Notes: generated by a model from the sequence alone, not told the origin. Shown: positions 34,537-43,641, numbered from the stretch's first letter. The stretch: 64,000 nucleotides of DNA from Micromonospora inositola (GCF_900090285.1 NZ_LT607754.1:5172001-5236000); one strand, 5' to 3'. Numbers and translations are program-made.

Positions 34537-35271
34537 ATGGGAAAGCTCGATGGCAAGGTTGCGGTGATCACCGGCGGATCCACCGGCATGGCACTGGCCG
34601 GCGCCAAACTGTTCGTCGAGGAAGGCGCGCACGTCTTCATCCAGGCCCGGCGGCAGGAAGCACTGGACGACGCGGTCAAGCTGATCGGCCGCAACGTCAC
34701 CGCCGTGCAGGGTGACGCTGCCGTGCTGGACGACCTGGACCGCTTGTACGACACCGTCAAGCGGGAAAAGGGCTCGATCGACGTGCTGTGGGCCAGCGCT
34801 GGGATGGGCGAACCCGCCGTCCTCGGCGAGATCACCGAGGAACAGTTCCACCGCGCCTTCTCGCTCAACGCGCGCGGCACCCTGTTCACCGTGCAGAAGG
34901 CACTCCCGCTGATCAACGACAACGGTTCAATCTTCATGACCGGATCCAACGCCTCCCTCGGCGCCTTCCCCGGCTGGAGCCTCTACGCGGGAAGCAAAGC
35001 CGTCCAGCAGGCCTGGGCCCGCGTCTGGCTCAACGAACTGCGCGACCGCAAGATCCGGGTCAACGTCCTGACCCCCGGCCAGGTCGGCACCGCCAAACAG
35101 GAAGAACTGTTCGACGAGGCGACCAGGGCCGCCTTCGAGTCCCTCATCCCCCGCGGGCAGATGGGCCGCCCCGAGGAGATCGCCACCGTCGCCCTGTTCC
35201 TCGCCTCCGATGACTCCAGCTACGTCAACGGCCTGGAACTGGTCGCCGACGGCGGCACCACCGCCCTCTGA
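34537..35271 (+). CDS. SDR-family oxidoreductase
   Basis: A 244-residue short-chain dehydrogenase. Cofactor loop KVAVITGGSTGMALA, the ASAG variant of the NNAG motif, catalytic YAGSK and C-terminal SSYVNGLELVADGG. A GGAGTGATC site precedes the ATG. It is divergent from TetR and followed by an F420/NADP-type reductase, probably one operon. Confidence 0.92.
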   Translation: MGKLDGKVAVITGGSTGMALAGAKLFVEEGAHVFIQARRQEALDDAVKLIGRNVTAVQGDAAVLDDLDRLYDTVKREKGSIDVLWASAGMGEPAVLGEITEEQFHRAFSLNARGTLFTVQKALPLINDNGSIFMTGSNASLGAFPGWSLYAGSKAVQQAWARVWLNELRDRKIRVNVLTPGQVGTAKQEELFDEATRAAFESLIPRGQMGRPEEIATVALFLASDDSSYVNGLELVADGGTTAL

Positions 35272-35306
35272 AACACACACCCGGAATCAGGAAGAGAGCA
35301 CACCTC

Positions 35307-35930
35307 GTGAGCAGCATTACCTTCATCGGTACAGGGAACATGGCCCGCACCATCGGCACGCTCGCGGTGGCGGGCGGCAACACCGTCGAGGTCATGGGAC
35401 GCGATCAGTCCAAGGCCGATGACCTGGCCAAGGCTCTGGGCGGTGGCACGACGACGGGCGAGTGGGGCGCCGTCCCGGCCGGGGACATCGTCATCACGGC
35501 CCTGTTGTACGCCGCTGTCGTTCCGGTCGTCACCGAGTACGGAGACGCCCTGGCGGGCAAGGTCATCGTCGACATCAGCAACCCCTTCAACGCCACGTTC
35601 GACGGACTGGCCCACAGCGAGGAGACCTCGATCGCGCAGGAAGTCGCCAAGGTGGCCCCGGCCGGTGCCGGCGTGGTGAAGGCCTTCAACACCATCTTCC
35701 GTAATGTCCTGGAGAACGGCCGGCCCGACGTCTTCATGGCTGGCGACGATGCGCAGGCCAAGGCGGGCGTGGCGGCCTTCGTCGAGAGCCTCGGGCTGCA
35801 CCCGCTGGACGTCGGCGGCCTGAAAATGGCGCACTGGCTGGAAGGAGCGGGCGTGGTCACGGTGGGCCTCGCCCGCAACGGGGTCGGCCACTGGGACTTC
35901 GCCCTCGGCGTCAACGAATTCACCGGCTGA
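35307..35930 (+). CDS. NADPH-dependent F420 reductase-like / NAD(P)-binding protein
   Basis: A 207-residue Rossmann protein with MSSITFIGTGNMARTIGTLA at the N-terminus and IVDISNPFN and VVKAFNTIF motifs of the F420-NADP oxidoreductase family. GTG start with GGAAGAGAGC upstream. It lies 35 bp after the SDR gene. Many members are general NADP-binding reductases, so F420 use is not certain. Confidence 0.85.
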   Translation: MSSITFIGTGNMARTIGTLAVAGGNTVEVMGRDQSKADDLAKALGGGTTTGEWGAVPAGDIVITALLYAAVVPVVTEYGDALAGKVIVDISNPFNATFDGLAHSEETSIAQEVAKVAPAGAGVVKAFNTIFRNVLENGRPDVFMAGDDAQAKAGVAAFVESLGLHPLDVGGLKMAHWLEGAGVVTVGLARNGVGHWDFALGVNEFTG

Positions 35931-36016
35931 GCCCCGGGGACAAAGCAGTCGACGAATAGGGAGCCGTGCGCCCTGACAATGGTTGATGGATCACCGACTC
36001 GCTGATGTCGGATCCG

Positions 36017-36135
36017 CCCGGCGCGCGGATCTGCCGCCGTCCGTGCGCGCACACTGATCCCAGAGTGGTCACGCTCGGTAGCTGGCCTTTGAGCCGAGCA
36101 GGCATCCTGATCTGCCGAAGTGCGGACGTTCGCGC
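36017..36135 (+). repeat. Cassette-array site 2, A-B pair
   Basis: A core GGATCTGCCG at 36027 lies in a hairpin GCGCGCGGA/TCCGTGCGCGC; B core TGATCTGCCG at 36108. Between them GCTCGG and CCGAGC form a second stem, shared with the site at 48730. Confidence 0.8.
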
Positions 36136-36163
36136 TCCTGCGTAAGGAGCGGAGGCACATTGA

Positions 36164-36931
36164 TCAGCCGGAACGGGAGAACTGGGTGATCTGGGCGACA
36201 GCAGTGAAGCCCAGCCGCCGGTAGAGGGGGATGCCTGGCCCGCTGGCGTCGAGGCTGGCCCGTGTCGCTCCCGACTTCACCGCGGAGCGCAGCGCGGCCG
36301 CTGTCATCGACAGCCCCACGCCGCCGCGGCGCCAGCCGGGATCGGTGTTGACGAAGAACACGTACGCGTCCGAAAAGAAGGTCCGCGATCCGCTCGTGCC
36401 GCGCACCACGCCGTCGTCGTCGACCGCCGCGAAGAGCCGGGGCCCTTCCGGCAGCGACCTCAGGTACGTGACGAGTGCCGCGGTCGACACCTCACCCGCT
36501 GGCATCGCCCGTCCGGCGGCCGCAACTGCATCCGTCAACGACACCCCGTCCGGTGGGTCCTCAGGGACGCGGCATACCGGGCGCAGAGTCAGGCCAGTAG
36601 GCAGCAAGGGCTCCGGCACGGTACGAAGGTCGCGGCACACCATCGCCGTGACCGCCTTCGGCGTCCACGTCCGGTCCCGGCGGATAAGCTCGGCGCACCG
36701 CCCGGCCGCCTCGTGGACCCTGACCGTGCCGGCCGAGGCGAGCGGCAGCACGGCCGAGAGCACGTCGAAGGCTCGGTCATCCAGGACCAAGAGCTGAGTG
36801 GGTGACTCCCCGTCGACCGGAACCAGTCCTTGGATGCCGAACCCGTCCACGCGCCGTGTTCCGGGGCCCTCAGCGGCGGCACACCGCGCATCGAACGCTG
36901 CGGCGTAGGCGTCAGGCGCTTGATCCGGCAC
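36164..36931 (-). CDS. GNAT-family N-acetyltransferase
   Basis: A 255-residue protein. The C-terminal acetyl-CoA domain has VFFVNTDPGWRRGGVGLSMTAAAL (the RxxGxG/A loop as RRGGVG) and SGPGIPLYRRLGF. The N-terminal 120 residues are of unknown type. It is transcribed toward the site on its left. Confidence 0.85.
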   Translation of the reverse strand: MPDQAPDAYAAAFDARCAAAEGPGTRRVDGFGIQGLVPVDGESPTQLLVLDDRAFDVLSAVLPLASAGTVRVHEAAGRCAELIRRDRTWTPKAVTAMVCRDLRTVPEPLLPTGLTLRPVCRVPEDPPDGVSLTDAVAAAGRAMPAGEVSTAALVTYLRSLPEGPRLFAAVDDDGVVRGTSGSRTFFSDAYVFFVNTDPGWRRGGVGLSMTAAALRSAVKSGATRASLDASGPGIPLYRRLGFTAVAQITQFSRSG

Positions 36932-37082
36932 TCGACGCAGCCTAGCTCCCGGCCGACACGATGTTCGTAGGTGTCACGACGAACGCTCGCGGTTCACGCG
37001 TGAAGGCAACACGCCGACCGCTAGTCGGCCCTCGCAGCCGCTGGCGGCCATGTGAGGGTCTCGTCTCCCCGTCCGCGAACGT

Positions 37083-37145
37083 GCGTGTTTCCGCCGCGAC
37101 GACGCGCAGCCCGTTTACCGGATTTGCCGCAAGGAGGGCGCTGGC
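37083..37145 (+). repeat. Cassette-array site 3, in front of int1
   Basis: Core GGATTTGCCG at 37120, followed by CAAGGAGGGCGCTGGCACTGA. The same flank precedes the second recombinase gene. A weaker A-like part (TTTCCGCCGCGACGACGCGC) lies near 37088. Confidence 0.75.
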
Positions 37146-37176
37146 ACTGACTGTGACTGATGACGCAGCGTGAGGT

Positions 37177-38100
37177 ATGACTATCTCTCCCGCTTCCGGT
37201 CCCGGTCCCGGTGTCGTCTCTCCCGATCGCGTTGTTCTCCGCGCAGCGGTGTCTGCCTACCTCGGTCGGTACCGGGGTGACTCGCGGCTGCACACCGATT
37301 CCGACCTGCGCGTCTTCCTGACCTGGTGCACCGACCAGGATCTGGACCCGCTGTCGGCAGTACGTGTGGACATCGAGCGGTACGTGCGCTGGCTCCAGGA
37401 CGTACGTCGCTTCCAGCCCTCGACAGTCTCCCGCCGCCTGTCGGTGGCGATCGGGTTCTACCGCGTCTGCGTCATCGATGGCATCCTGCCGCACTCACCA
37501 GCCGACTACGTCCGCAGGCCGGTGGTGCCCCTCGAATCACCTACCCTCGGGCTGGGCCACCTCCAGTTCGAGGCCCTGATCACCACCGCGCGGCGGTCGG
37601 CCAACCCGAACGACTTCTCCCTGATCGCCATGCTCGGACTCCTCGGGCTGCGGATCTTCGAAGCCTGCGGCGCCAACATCAGCGATATCGGTGAGGAACA
37701 CGGCCATCGCGTCCTTCGCGTCCGCGGCAAGGGCGGCAAAGTCGTCCTCGTTCCGCTGCCGCCTGCGGTGGCTAGGGCTGTGGACCGTGCGGTGGACGGC
37801 CGCATCGACGGTCCGATTCTGCGCAACGCCATCGGGGCGCGGATGGACCGGCATGCGGCGACCCGCCGGCTCAAGCACCTGGCGTGCAGCGCCGGGATCC
37901 GGATGCCGAGGATGCACCCGCACATGCTGCGTCACACCTTCGTCACCACCATGCTCGACGCCGGCGTGAACCTGCGCGACGTGCAGATCGCCGCTCGTCA
38001 CGCCGACCCCCGCACCACCATGCGCTACGACCGCGCCCGCAAGAACCTCGACCGCCACCCCAACTACATCCTCGCCGCCTACATGGCCTCCGGAACGTAG
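37177..38100 (+). CDS. Tyrosine recombinase/integrase (XerC/D-like), intact
   Basis: A 307-residue site-specific recombinase. Residues 15-105 are a SAM-like core-binding domain (SDLRVFLTWCTDQDLDPL). Residues 125-300 are the catalytic domain with R159 (GLLGLRIFEA), K185/K188 (RGKGGK), H249 and R252 (HPHMLRHTF), H275 (AARHADPRTT) and Y284 (TMRYDRA). All are present, so it should be active. It lacks the extra helix insert of IntI (none seen) and any phage arm-binding extension. Sites of the array lie 50 bp upstream and 15 bp downstream, so the gene itself is in a cassette. Confidence 0.92.
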   Translation: MTISPASGPGPGVVSPDRVVLRAAVSAYLGRYRGDSRLHTDSDLRVFLTWCTDQDLDPLSAVRVDIERYVRWLQDVRRFQPSTVSRRLSVAIGFYRVCVIDGILPHSPADYVRRPVVPLESPTLGLGHLQFEALITTARRSANPNDFSLIAMLGLLGLRIFEACGANISDIGEEHGHRVLRVRGKGGKVVLVPLPPAVARAVDRAVDGRIDGPILRNAIGARMDRHAATRRLKHLACSAGIRMPRMHPHMLRHTFVTTMLDAGVNLRDVQIAARHADPRTTMRYDRARKNLDRHPNYILAAYMASGT

Positions 38101-38107
38101 CGACCAC

Positions 38108-38145
38108 AACAAGCGGATCTGCCGATGACAGTGCGCTGTCCGCTC
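38108..38145 (+). repeat. Cassette-array site 4, after int1
   Basis: Core GGATCTGCCG at 38115, then ATGACAGTGCGCTGTCCGCT, in which GACAG/CTGTC and AGCGGA/TCCGCT can pair. The same AAGCGGATCTGCCGA follows the second recombinase. Confidence 0.8.
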
Positions 38146-38225
38146 ACTACGCTGATAGGTAGCGATCCACCCAATCCGGCACTGTCGTGATCCTTCGCAC
38201 GGCCGCCTCGATATGATCGTCCACC

Positions 38226-38684
38226 ATGTCCGATCCGCCGTCGCAGTCCGTGCAGAAGAGCAGGGCTCGCCGGCTCAGTTGGACGCTGGCGGTTGTGACT
38301 GCCCTGCTCCTCTTCTGCGGGCTGCCACTTGGGTTCGCTCGGTACTCCGACCGCAACGAATCGCGCGAAGCGGACAAAGAGGTCGACCGATACCTGACCC
38401 TCGTACAAGGACGCGATCGCCCGGGCGCTGACGGGATGCTCTGCAGCGGAGACGACGACACGAGCGCCGTCGAACTGCCCGGCATGAACCAACCAGATTG
38501 GCACCTCCCCCTCGTGGAGTCCTTCACCATCGTCAACACATGGGATTGGTCATCGGTGACAGACGGCCACGGGAGGGGTTACCAAGTCCGACTGGTGTTC
38601 GCCGACAGATCGACCGCCAAAGTCGAGCTGGCGGTGGAGGTGATAGCAGACGACCCGTGCATCGCTACGGAGATTCCGTTCTGA
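38226..38684 (+). CDS. Hypothetical membrane-anchored protein (152 aa)
   Basis: One N-terminal membrane segment (WTLAVVTALLLFCGLPLGF) after a basic cytosolic tail, then an exported domain of about 110 residues with Cys at two places (MLCSGDDD, DDPCIATE). The fold may be of the DUF4878/NTF2-like type; that is a guess. Confidence 0.6.
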   Translation: MSDPPSQSVQKSRARRLSWTLAVVTALLLFCGLPLGFARYSDRNESREADKEVDRYLTLVQGRDRPGADGMLCSGDDDTSAVELPGMNQPDWHLPLVESFTIVNTWDWSSVTDGHGRGYQVRLVFADRSTAKVELAVEVIADDPCIATEIPF

Positions 38685-38724
38685 ACGAGCAGACCTCCGC
38701 TACCGCCACTGAGCGGGACCGCCG

Positions 38725-38762
38725 GCGGCATCCGGATCTGTCGAATTGAGCATGTGCCGATC
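38725..38762 (+). repeat. Cassette-array site 5, single core
   Basis: Core GGATCTGTCG at 38734 in GGCATCCGGATCTGTCGAAT. It lies 40 bp after the upstream gene's stop. Confidence 0.75.
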
Positions 38763-38829
38763 TCTCGAACTCTCCCGCGCTCGGCAACGGCCGCGGAAAC
38801 GCGATGCGAAGGTTCCCTCGGCGGCTGGG

Positions 38830-39708
38830 TTACTGGGCCGGCGTGGTGATGAGCTCGTCGGTGACCCACTGTGCGACGTTGGCGGGGTAGGGCGCGGGCA
38901 GTCCGAGGACGATGTGCTGGAAGCCGGCGTCGATCGCTTTGCCGATCGCGTCCTGGGTGATGCTGGGCTGGTCGTAGGAGACCTGCAGGACGATGGATCG
39001 GGTGATCGAGGCGGGGTCGCGCCCGATCTCGGTGCAGTAGCGGTCCAGCAGTGCGCTGCGGCTGACGGCGTCGTCGATGTCGCCGCCGGGGATGTTCCAC
39101 AGGTCGGCGTGCTCGGCGGCCACGCGCAGCACGGCGGCCGAGCGTCCGCCGACGAGGATCGGCGGGTGGGGGCGCTGGATGGGTTTGGGGTTGCAGAACG
39201 CTCCGGTGAGACGGTGGTAGGTCCCGTGGAAGTCGAACGGGTCGGCCTCGGTCCACAAACGCCGGATGACGGTGCACGCCTCGGCGAGGCTTCCCACGGC
39301 GTATGCCGTGTCGTGGAAGGGCAGGCCGTGTGCTTCATACTCGCGCCGGGCCAGGGGGTGGCTGGGTCGTGAACCCGCACCGATACCGAAGTCGAGCCGT
39401 CCGCCGGAGACGATGTCGACGGTCGCGGCGATCTTGGCCAGCATCGCGGGCGGGCGGATGCGGTTGCTGGTCACGAGCAGGCCGAGGCGCAGTCGTCGGG
39501 TCTGTGCGGCGAGGGCCGAGAGCAGGGTCCAGCCTTCGTAGGTCGGCCCGTTCGGGTCGCCGCCGATCGGCATGAGGTGATCGAACAGCCACGCGTGCTC
39601 GATCTCCGGGATGGTGTCTGCCTCGCGCCAGACCCGCAGGACGTCGTGGTAGTCGACCTGTGAGGGTGCGGTCATGATCCCGAAGCGGGGCCGGGGTGTT
39701 TGCGGCAT
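38830..39708 (-). CDS. LLM-class F420-dependent oxidoreductase
   Basis: A 292-residue luciferase-like enzyme: FGIMTAPSQVDYHDVLRVWR, WLFDHLMPIGGDPNGP, LRLGLLVTSNRIRPPAMLAK and GGRLDFGIGAGS. The pattern is that of F420-dependent members from actinobacteria. The substrate is unknown. The gene lies downstream of the hydrolase gene on the same strand, separated by a large palindrome. Confidence 0.88.
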   Translation of the reverse strand: MPQTPRPRFGIMTAPSQVDYHDVLRVWREADTIPEIEHAWLFDHLMPIGGDPNGPTYEGWTLLSALAAQTRRLRLGLLVTSNRIRPPAMLAKIAATVDIVSGGRLDFGIGAGSRPSHPLARREYEAHGLPFHDTAYAVGSLAEACTVIRRLWTEADPFDFHGTYHRLTGAFCNPKPIQRPHPPILVGGRSAAVLRVAAEHADLWNIPGGDIDDAVSRSALLDRYCTEIGRDPASITRSIVLQVSYDQPSITQDAIGKAIDAGFQHIVLGLPAPYPANVAQWVTDELITTPAQ

Positions 39709-39857
39709 AGGGCCGTCAGTCCTTTCGTTTCCGTCCGTGATCTTCTTCCCGGCGTCGTAGCCATGCGAGTGCCGTCCGGACGGTATCGACGGCGGGCCTC
39801 ACCGAGTGGGCCCTCCCCTGGGCTGCCTGCGGGCGGAGCGTCTTCCCGTGTGCCCTT

Positions 39858-39904
39858 TCCGGGCGCGGCGACAAGGCATTGAATGCCTTGTCGCCGCGCC
39901 CGGA
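39858..39904. terminator. Perfect 22-bp inverted repeat with 3-base loop
   Basis: TCCGGGCGCGGCGACAAGGC plus AT, the loop TGA, then the exact complement. CCTTTCC/GGAAAGG extends it further with a 4-base bulge. It lies 90 bp after the hydrolase stop and would be a very strong terminator or cruciform. Confidence 0.75.
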
Positions 39905-39993
39905 CCACGGAAAGGTGAACATTCCCATCCTGATCGTAACTATCGATAGAATGTGAGTTCACCCATTCGGGTACGCGTGGAGTCCGCTTGTCT

Positions 39994-40893
39994 TTACTTG
40001 GATTCGAGGCGGCCCAGGGTGCTCTCGACCGGTGCCGGCCAGATGGAGTCCTTGAGGCCGAGGGCGTCGCGAAGGTAGGCCCACGTGAGCCGCTGGATCA
40101 GGGCAACCCGCTCGGGGCTCTCGTCCGTCGTCGCTTTGGCTTCGTAGTCGGAGATGCCGCCGAGCGAGTGCTCTGCTCCGAACAGGGTGAGCAGGTTCTC
40201 GCTGCCCGGGCTCAGGTGATACGCATCGGTGAACCAGTCCGGCCCGCGGACTGACAGCGGGGAGTCGTCCTGGTCGCCGGCGACGACGAGGGCCGGGGTG
40301 GTCATGTCCACGAAGCTCGGGCTCATGAAGGGGAAGTGCTCGGCCGCGAACGGGGAAAGGTCGGCTCCGCCCCGGCCGGTTACGGCCAGCAGGACGCCCG
40401 CCTTGATCCGTGGGTCGGACATGTCCTCTCCTGGGTTGCCGTTGGCGTCGAGGACTCGCGCCCCCAGCAGCGTGCTCGCCGTCTGGGCGCCCCAGGAGTG
40501 CCCGGCCACGGCGATGCGGGTGCGGTCGAGGCGTCCAGCAAGGCCGGGGACGGACGACTCCAGCAGGTCGAGCTGATCGAGGGTGCGCTTCAGGTCGTCG
40601 ACACGGATTCGCCAGATCAGCGGTGTGCGGGGGTCGTCGGGCGGGAGGTTCAGTGTCCGCGAGTCGAGGTGGGTGGGCTGGATGACGACGAAGCCGTGGG
40701 AGGCCCAGAAGTCGGCCAGAGGGTCGTAGTTGGTCGCCGACTGGCCGAAGCCGTGCGAGAAGACGATGACGGGCAGTTCGTGGCCGGCCGTGGGTGCGGA
40801 GACCCGTACCTGCAGATCGTCGCCGCGATCCGGGGCCTGCAGCGTGATGGGGTGCACCGAGATGACCGGCGTGGGCTCTGGCATTGCGTGCAT
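39994..40893 (-). CDS. Alpha/beta hydrolase (chlorophyllase/PAF-acetylhydrolase-like)
   Basis: A 299-residue hydrolase. Oxyanion segment VIVFSHGFGQSATNY, nucleophile elbow AVAGHSWGAQTAST, Asp in VVAGDQDDSPL and His in FGAEHSLGGI. The ATG at 40893 is preferred because GAAGGAAC precedes it. No signal peptide is present. It is divergent from a TetR gene with two operators between them. Confidence 0.87.
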   Translation of the reverse strand: MHAMPEPTPVISVHPITLQAPDRGDDLQVRVSAPTAGHELPVIVFSHGFGQSATNYDPLADFWASHGFVVIQPTHLDSRTLNLPPDDPRTPLIWRIRVDDLKRTLDQLDLLESSVPGLAGRLDRTRIAVAGHSWGAQTASTLLGARVLDANGNPGEDMSDPRIKAGVLLAVTGRGGADLSPFAAEHFPFMSPSFVDMTTPALVVAGDQDDSPLSVRGPDWFTDAYHLSPGSENLLTLFGAEHSLGGISDYEAKATTDESPERVALIQRLTWAYLRDALGLKDSIWPAPVESTLGRLESK

Positions 40894-40948
40894 GGTCGTT
40901 CCTTCGTGACTTGGCATTTGGCCTGCCGTTCTGGCATGCTGTGAATGC

Positions 40949-40986
40949 GGAACTCGGTTCCGTTAAAACATACGGAACATGGTTCC
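40949..40986. promoter_or_regulatory. Two GGAAC-N3-GTTCC operators for the TetR gene
   Basis: GGAACTCGGTTCC (40949-40961) and GGAACATGGTTCC (40974-40986) are near-identical inverted repeats 25 bp apart in the hydrolase/TetR divergent promoter, a typical TetR operator arrangement. Confidence 0.7.
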
Positions 40987-41000
40987 GCTTTTCAAGGGAT

Positions 41001-41597
41001 GTGACGGGGGTAACGGTGGCCGGCACGGGCAGCGGATCGGGTGCTGCGCGAAAGCAGCGGGCTGATTCCCGGCGCAACGAGGCGGCGCTACTGGAGGCGG
41101 CCGCCGCGGCGTTCGTCACCTCCGGAGTCGATGCGCCTGTGCGTGAGATCGCCGCCAAGGCCGGCGTCGGCGTCGGCACGATCTACCGCCACTTCCCCAC
41201 GCGGGCCGATCTCATCGTCGCGGTGTACCGGCACCAGGTCGAGGCGTGCGCCGAGGCCGGCCCGGCGCTGCTGGCGGAGAGCGCCACACCGCACGCCGCC
41301 CTGGCAAGCTGGATCGACCTCTTCGTCGACTTCCTGGTCACCAAGCACGGCCTGGCTGAGGCGATGCGGTCCGACGATGCCGCCTTCCAGACGCTGCACG
41401 CCTACTTCCTCGACCGCCTCGTCCCCGTCTGCGCCCAGCTGCTCGACGCCGCAGCCACGGCGGGCGAGATCATCCCCGACATGGACGCCCTCGTCCTGAT
41501 GCACGGCATCGGCAATCTCTGCATCGGCGCCGACAGCCCTAGCTACGACGCGCGCCTCATGGTCGGACTCGTCATCGCAGGCTTGCGGCTCCACTAG
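41001..41597 (+). CDS. TetR-family regulator of the divergent hydrolase
   Basis: A 198-residue regulator. HTH: LLEAAAAAFVTSGVDAPVRE, IAAKAGVGVGTIYRHFPTRADL. The C-terminal domain has FVDFLVTKHGLAEAMRSDD, as in TetR_C_33-like members. The GTG at 41001 is the likely start; a GTG at 41016 is possible. Confidence 0.88.
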   Translation: MTGVTVAGTGSGSGAARKQRADSRRNEAALLEAAAAAFVTSGVDAPVREIAAKAGVGVGTIYRHFPTRADLIVAVYRHQVEACAEAGPALLAESATPHAALASWIDLFVDFLVTKHGLAEAMRSDDAAFQTLHAYFLDRLVPVCAQLLDAAATAGEIIPDMDALVLMHGIGNLCIGADSPSYDARLMVGLVIAGLRLH

Positions 41598-41730
41598 CGC
41601 TCAAGGAAGTACGCGGCGCGCGGTCGCCCGCAGAGACGCGGCAAGACGGTGTCATGATGCTCCGCGAATGATGATGCCCGGTGGTGGGACTCGCGGTGAG
41701 CCACTAACAGAGCCGAACCTCCGCCCGTCC

Positions 41731-41828
41731 GCCATCCGCATCTGCCGCGATCCGCGCGCTGCGGAGCGTGACCACCCAGCAGCAGCCCTCGGAGTGTCCG
41801 GACATGCCGATGAGAGTGCGTCGAGCCG
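41731..41828 (+). repeat. Cassette-array site 6, A-B pair
   Basis: A core GCATCTGCCG at 41738, B core GGACATGCCG at 41800, 62 bp apart. CATgccgATG in B can form a 3-bp mini-stem. Confidence 0.8.
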
Positions 41829-41870
41829 AGGCCGAATGACTTCGGCGTGTGGCTGGTTGCTTGGACACGC

Positions 41871-42800
41871 TCAATGTCCTAATCGCGCTGTGATCGCGAT
41901 CAGGACGATAGCTGCGGCCGGCAGTATTCCGGCCCCGACCGCGAGAGCGATCATGCCGACCCGGGTGGTGGTGACAACCGCGTCATCGGTGTGAGTGGCG
42001 GGCGGTACCTCGCCCAGCATCGCGACGATCCGTTCGACCGTGCGCACCTGGCAGCGGCCATTGGTACGGTACTGACCCCCACGCAGGTCCCACAGCGGTG
42101 AGTCGACCCGGAAGTACACGTGGTCGCCATTGGTCAGGTCGAGACGGACCTCGACACCGCGGCGGGAGAACTGACCGAGCAGGTGACGGGGCACGCTGAT
42201 CCGGTGCAGCGCTGTGTCGATGTGCAGGTGCCGGGGTGTCATGACGAACCGGGCCGCCGGCCCGGCCAGGTAGCAGCCAGCGGCACAGGCGGCCGCCAGC
42301 ACCAGTTCGAGCAGGCTGCCCAGGCGGGGCTGGGTGTCCCAGTTAACGAGAGCGGCCAAGACGAGCCCACCACCAGTGATAGCCATCATCAGATAGGCGA
42401 TGCCGCTGCGGCGGTGCACCGAGCATGACCGCGCCTCGACGTGGTGTACCACCGCGGACGGTGCTGGTACCGGTGGAAGAGACGCGTTGCGGTAGCGCAA
42501 CGCACTTGCTGAGCTGATCCGCCCGGCAACCGCCACGATGAGGGCGACCGCGCCGAACGTTGCTGGGAGCCCGTATCCCGCGTCCCCACGGGCCGCCTCG
42601 GCCGGGGTGCGGGTCGCCCACAACACCACCGCAACACCCAACAGCGCGAGCCCAACACCCGACACGATCAGCGTCAGGCGCCAGGTCCACACCAGCGCGC
42701 CGTTGTCGTGCCACTCGACCGACCGCCGACCCACCGCACACTCCCCAAACAGTGCCCGGCCACATCGACCGGCGAGGGTCACGATAGAGCCATCAGACAA
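41871..42800 (-). CDS. Hypothetical membrane protein (309 aa)
   Basis: Two pairs of hydrophobic segments in the first 180 residues (LTLIVSGVGLALLGVAVVLW, LPATFGAVALIVAVAG; LMMAITGGGLVLAALV, LVLAAACAAGCYLAG), a soluble domain with PH-like strands (RFVMTPRHLHIDTALHRISV), and a last helix near the C-terminus. No family recognised. Confidence 0.6.
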   Translation of the reverse strand: MSDGSIVTLAGRCGRALFGECAVGRRSVEWHDNGALVWTWRLTLIVSGVGLALLGVAVVLWATRTPAEAARGDAGYGLPATFGAVALIVAVAGRISSASALRYRNASLPPVPAPSAVVHHVEARSCSVHRRSGIAYLMMAITGGGLVLAALVNWDTQPRLGSLLELVLAAACAAGCYLAGPAARFVMTPRHLHIDTALHRISVPRHLLGQFSRRGVEVRLDLTNGDHVYFRVDSPLWDLRGGQYRTNGRCQVRTVERIVAMLGEVPPATHTDDAVVTTTRVGMIALAVGAGILPAAAIVLIAITARLGH

Positions 42801-42873
42801 GGGCCTGCGGCATGCCGCACAGATCCACCGCGCTCACATGCCGCCGATCGCGCGCCTCCGACTTGGAGCCGCG

Positions 42874-43310
42874 CTACGAGACCAGGTCGCCGAGTTCGGC
42901 GACGAGACGTCGCATGTCCTCGCCGGCGTCAAGGGTCACCATGACGGATGCCTCCCACGCACTCGGGTCGTAGCCCCGAGGGCCCCGGATGACGAAACGG
43001 AGATTGACGTGACCTCGTCGGTCATGCGTCGCGTCGATGCGGAGGTCGTGTTCTAGTGACTCCCAGGCGCGCAGGCCGTCCCATCCCTCATAGGACTCGG
43101 CGAGGTCGGCTGCCCACGACACGATCCTGTCGACATTGAGCGTCCGGACCGAGGTCACAGCACGGACGCCGTCATCGCCAGCTCGCACCGCAGGTCGAGT
43201 ACCTCGTCGTTCCACGGCCGCTCGGCGCTATGAAGACGGACGGACCCAAGCCCCGCCTCGGCGGTGATTTCGACGCCGTCATTCAACTGCCTCAACACCG
43301 GGAAGAGCAT
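42874..43310 (-). pseudogene. DUF6228-like small protein, single frameshift
   Basis: From the ATG at 43310 the frame reads VRLHSAERPWNDEVLDLRCE; near 43165 the sense continues in another frame as DDGVRAVTSVRTLNVDRIV, AESYEGWDGLRAWESLEHDL and AGEDMRRLVAELGDL. The two parts together look like one compact protein of about 145 residues. One indel separates them. The family name is from memory and not certain. Confidence 0.55.
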
Positions 43311-43347
43311 GCCACTGGCGCCCGCTGGCGTCGCGATGTTTTGACGC

Positions 43348-43455
43348 CCACTCCCCGAGTCGCGCGCTACGCAACGTCACGATGCTCGGTCGGGTCGGCG
43401 TCCGGTCGTGCCGATGACAGTGCACTCGATCATGCCGATGAGAGGTGCACCGACT
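43348..43455 (+). repeat. Cassette-array site 7, multiple cores
   Basis: Core GGTCGTGCCG at 43404 and a further CATGCCGATGAGAGGTGC at 43431; a degraded A part (CGAGTCGCGCGCTACG) lies near 43354. TGCCGATGACAGTGC is shared exactly with the site after int1. Confidence 0.7.
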
Positions 43456-43641
43456 GAGGCGTCGCCACACCTTTCCCGTGGGCGTTTTCAAGCCTGCATC
43501 GCCAACTCGGCACCGAGACGACTATCGAGCTGCCACAAGATCCTCTCACTGTTGGAATTCAAGGCCCGGAGTGGAGGACTCGAGTGACCGGGGTCACGCC
43601 CGGGTATGTCACGGATCGGAAGGCCGCCTTGTCCCATGGCC

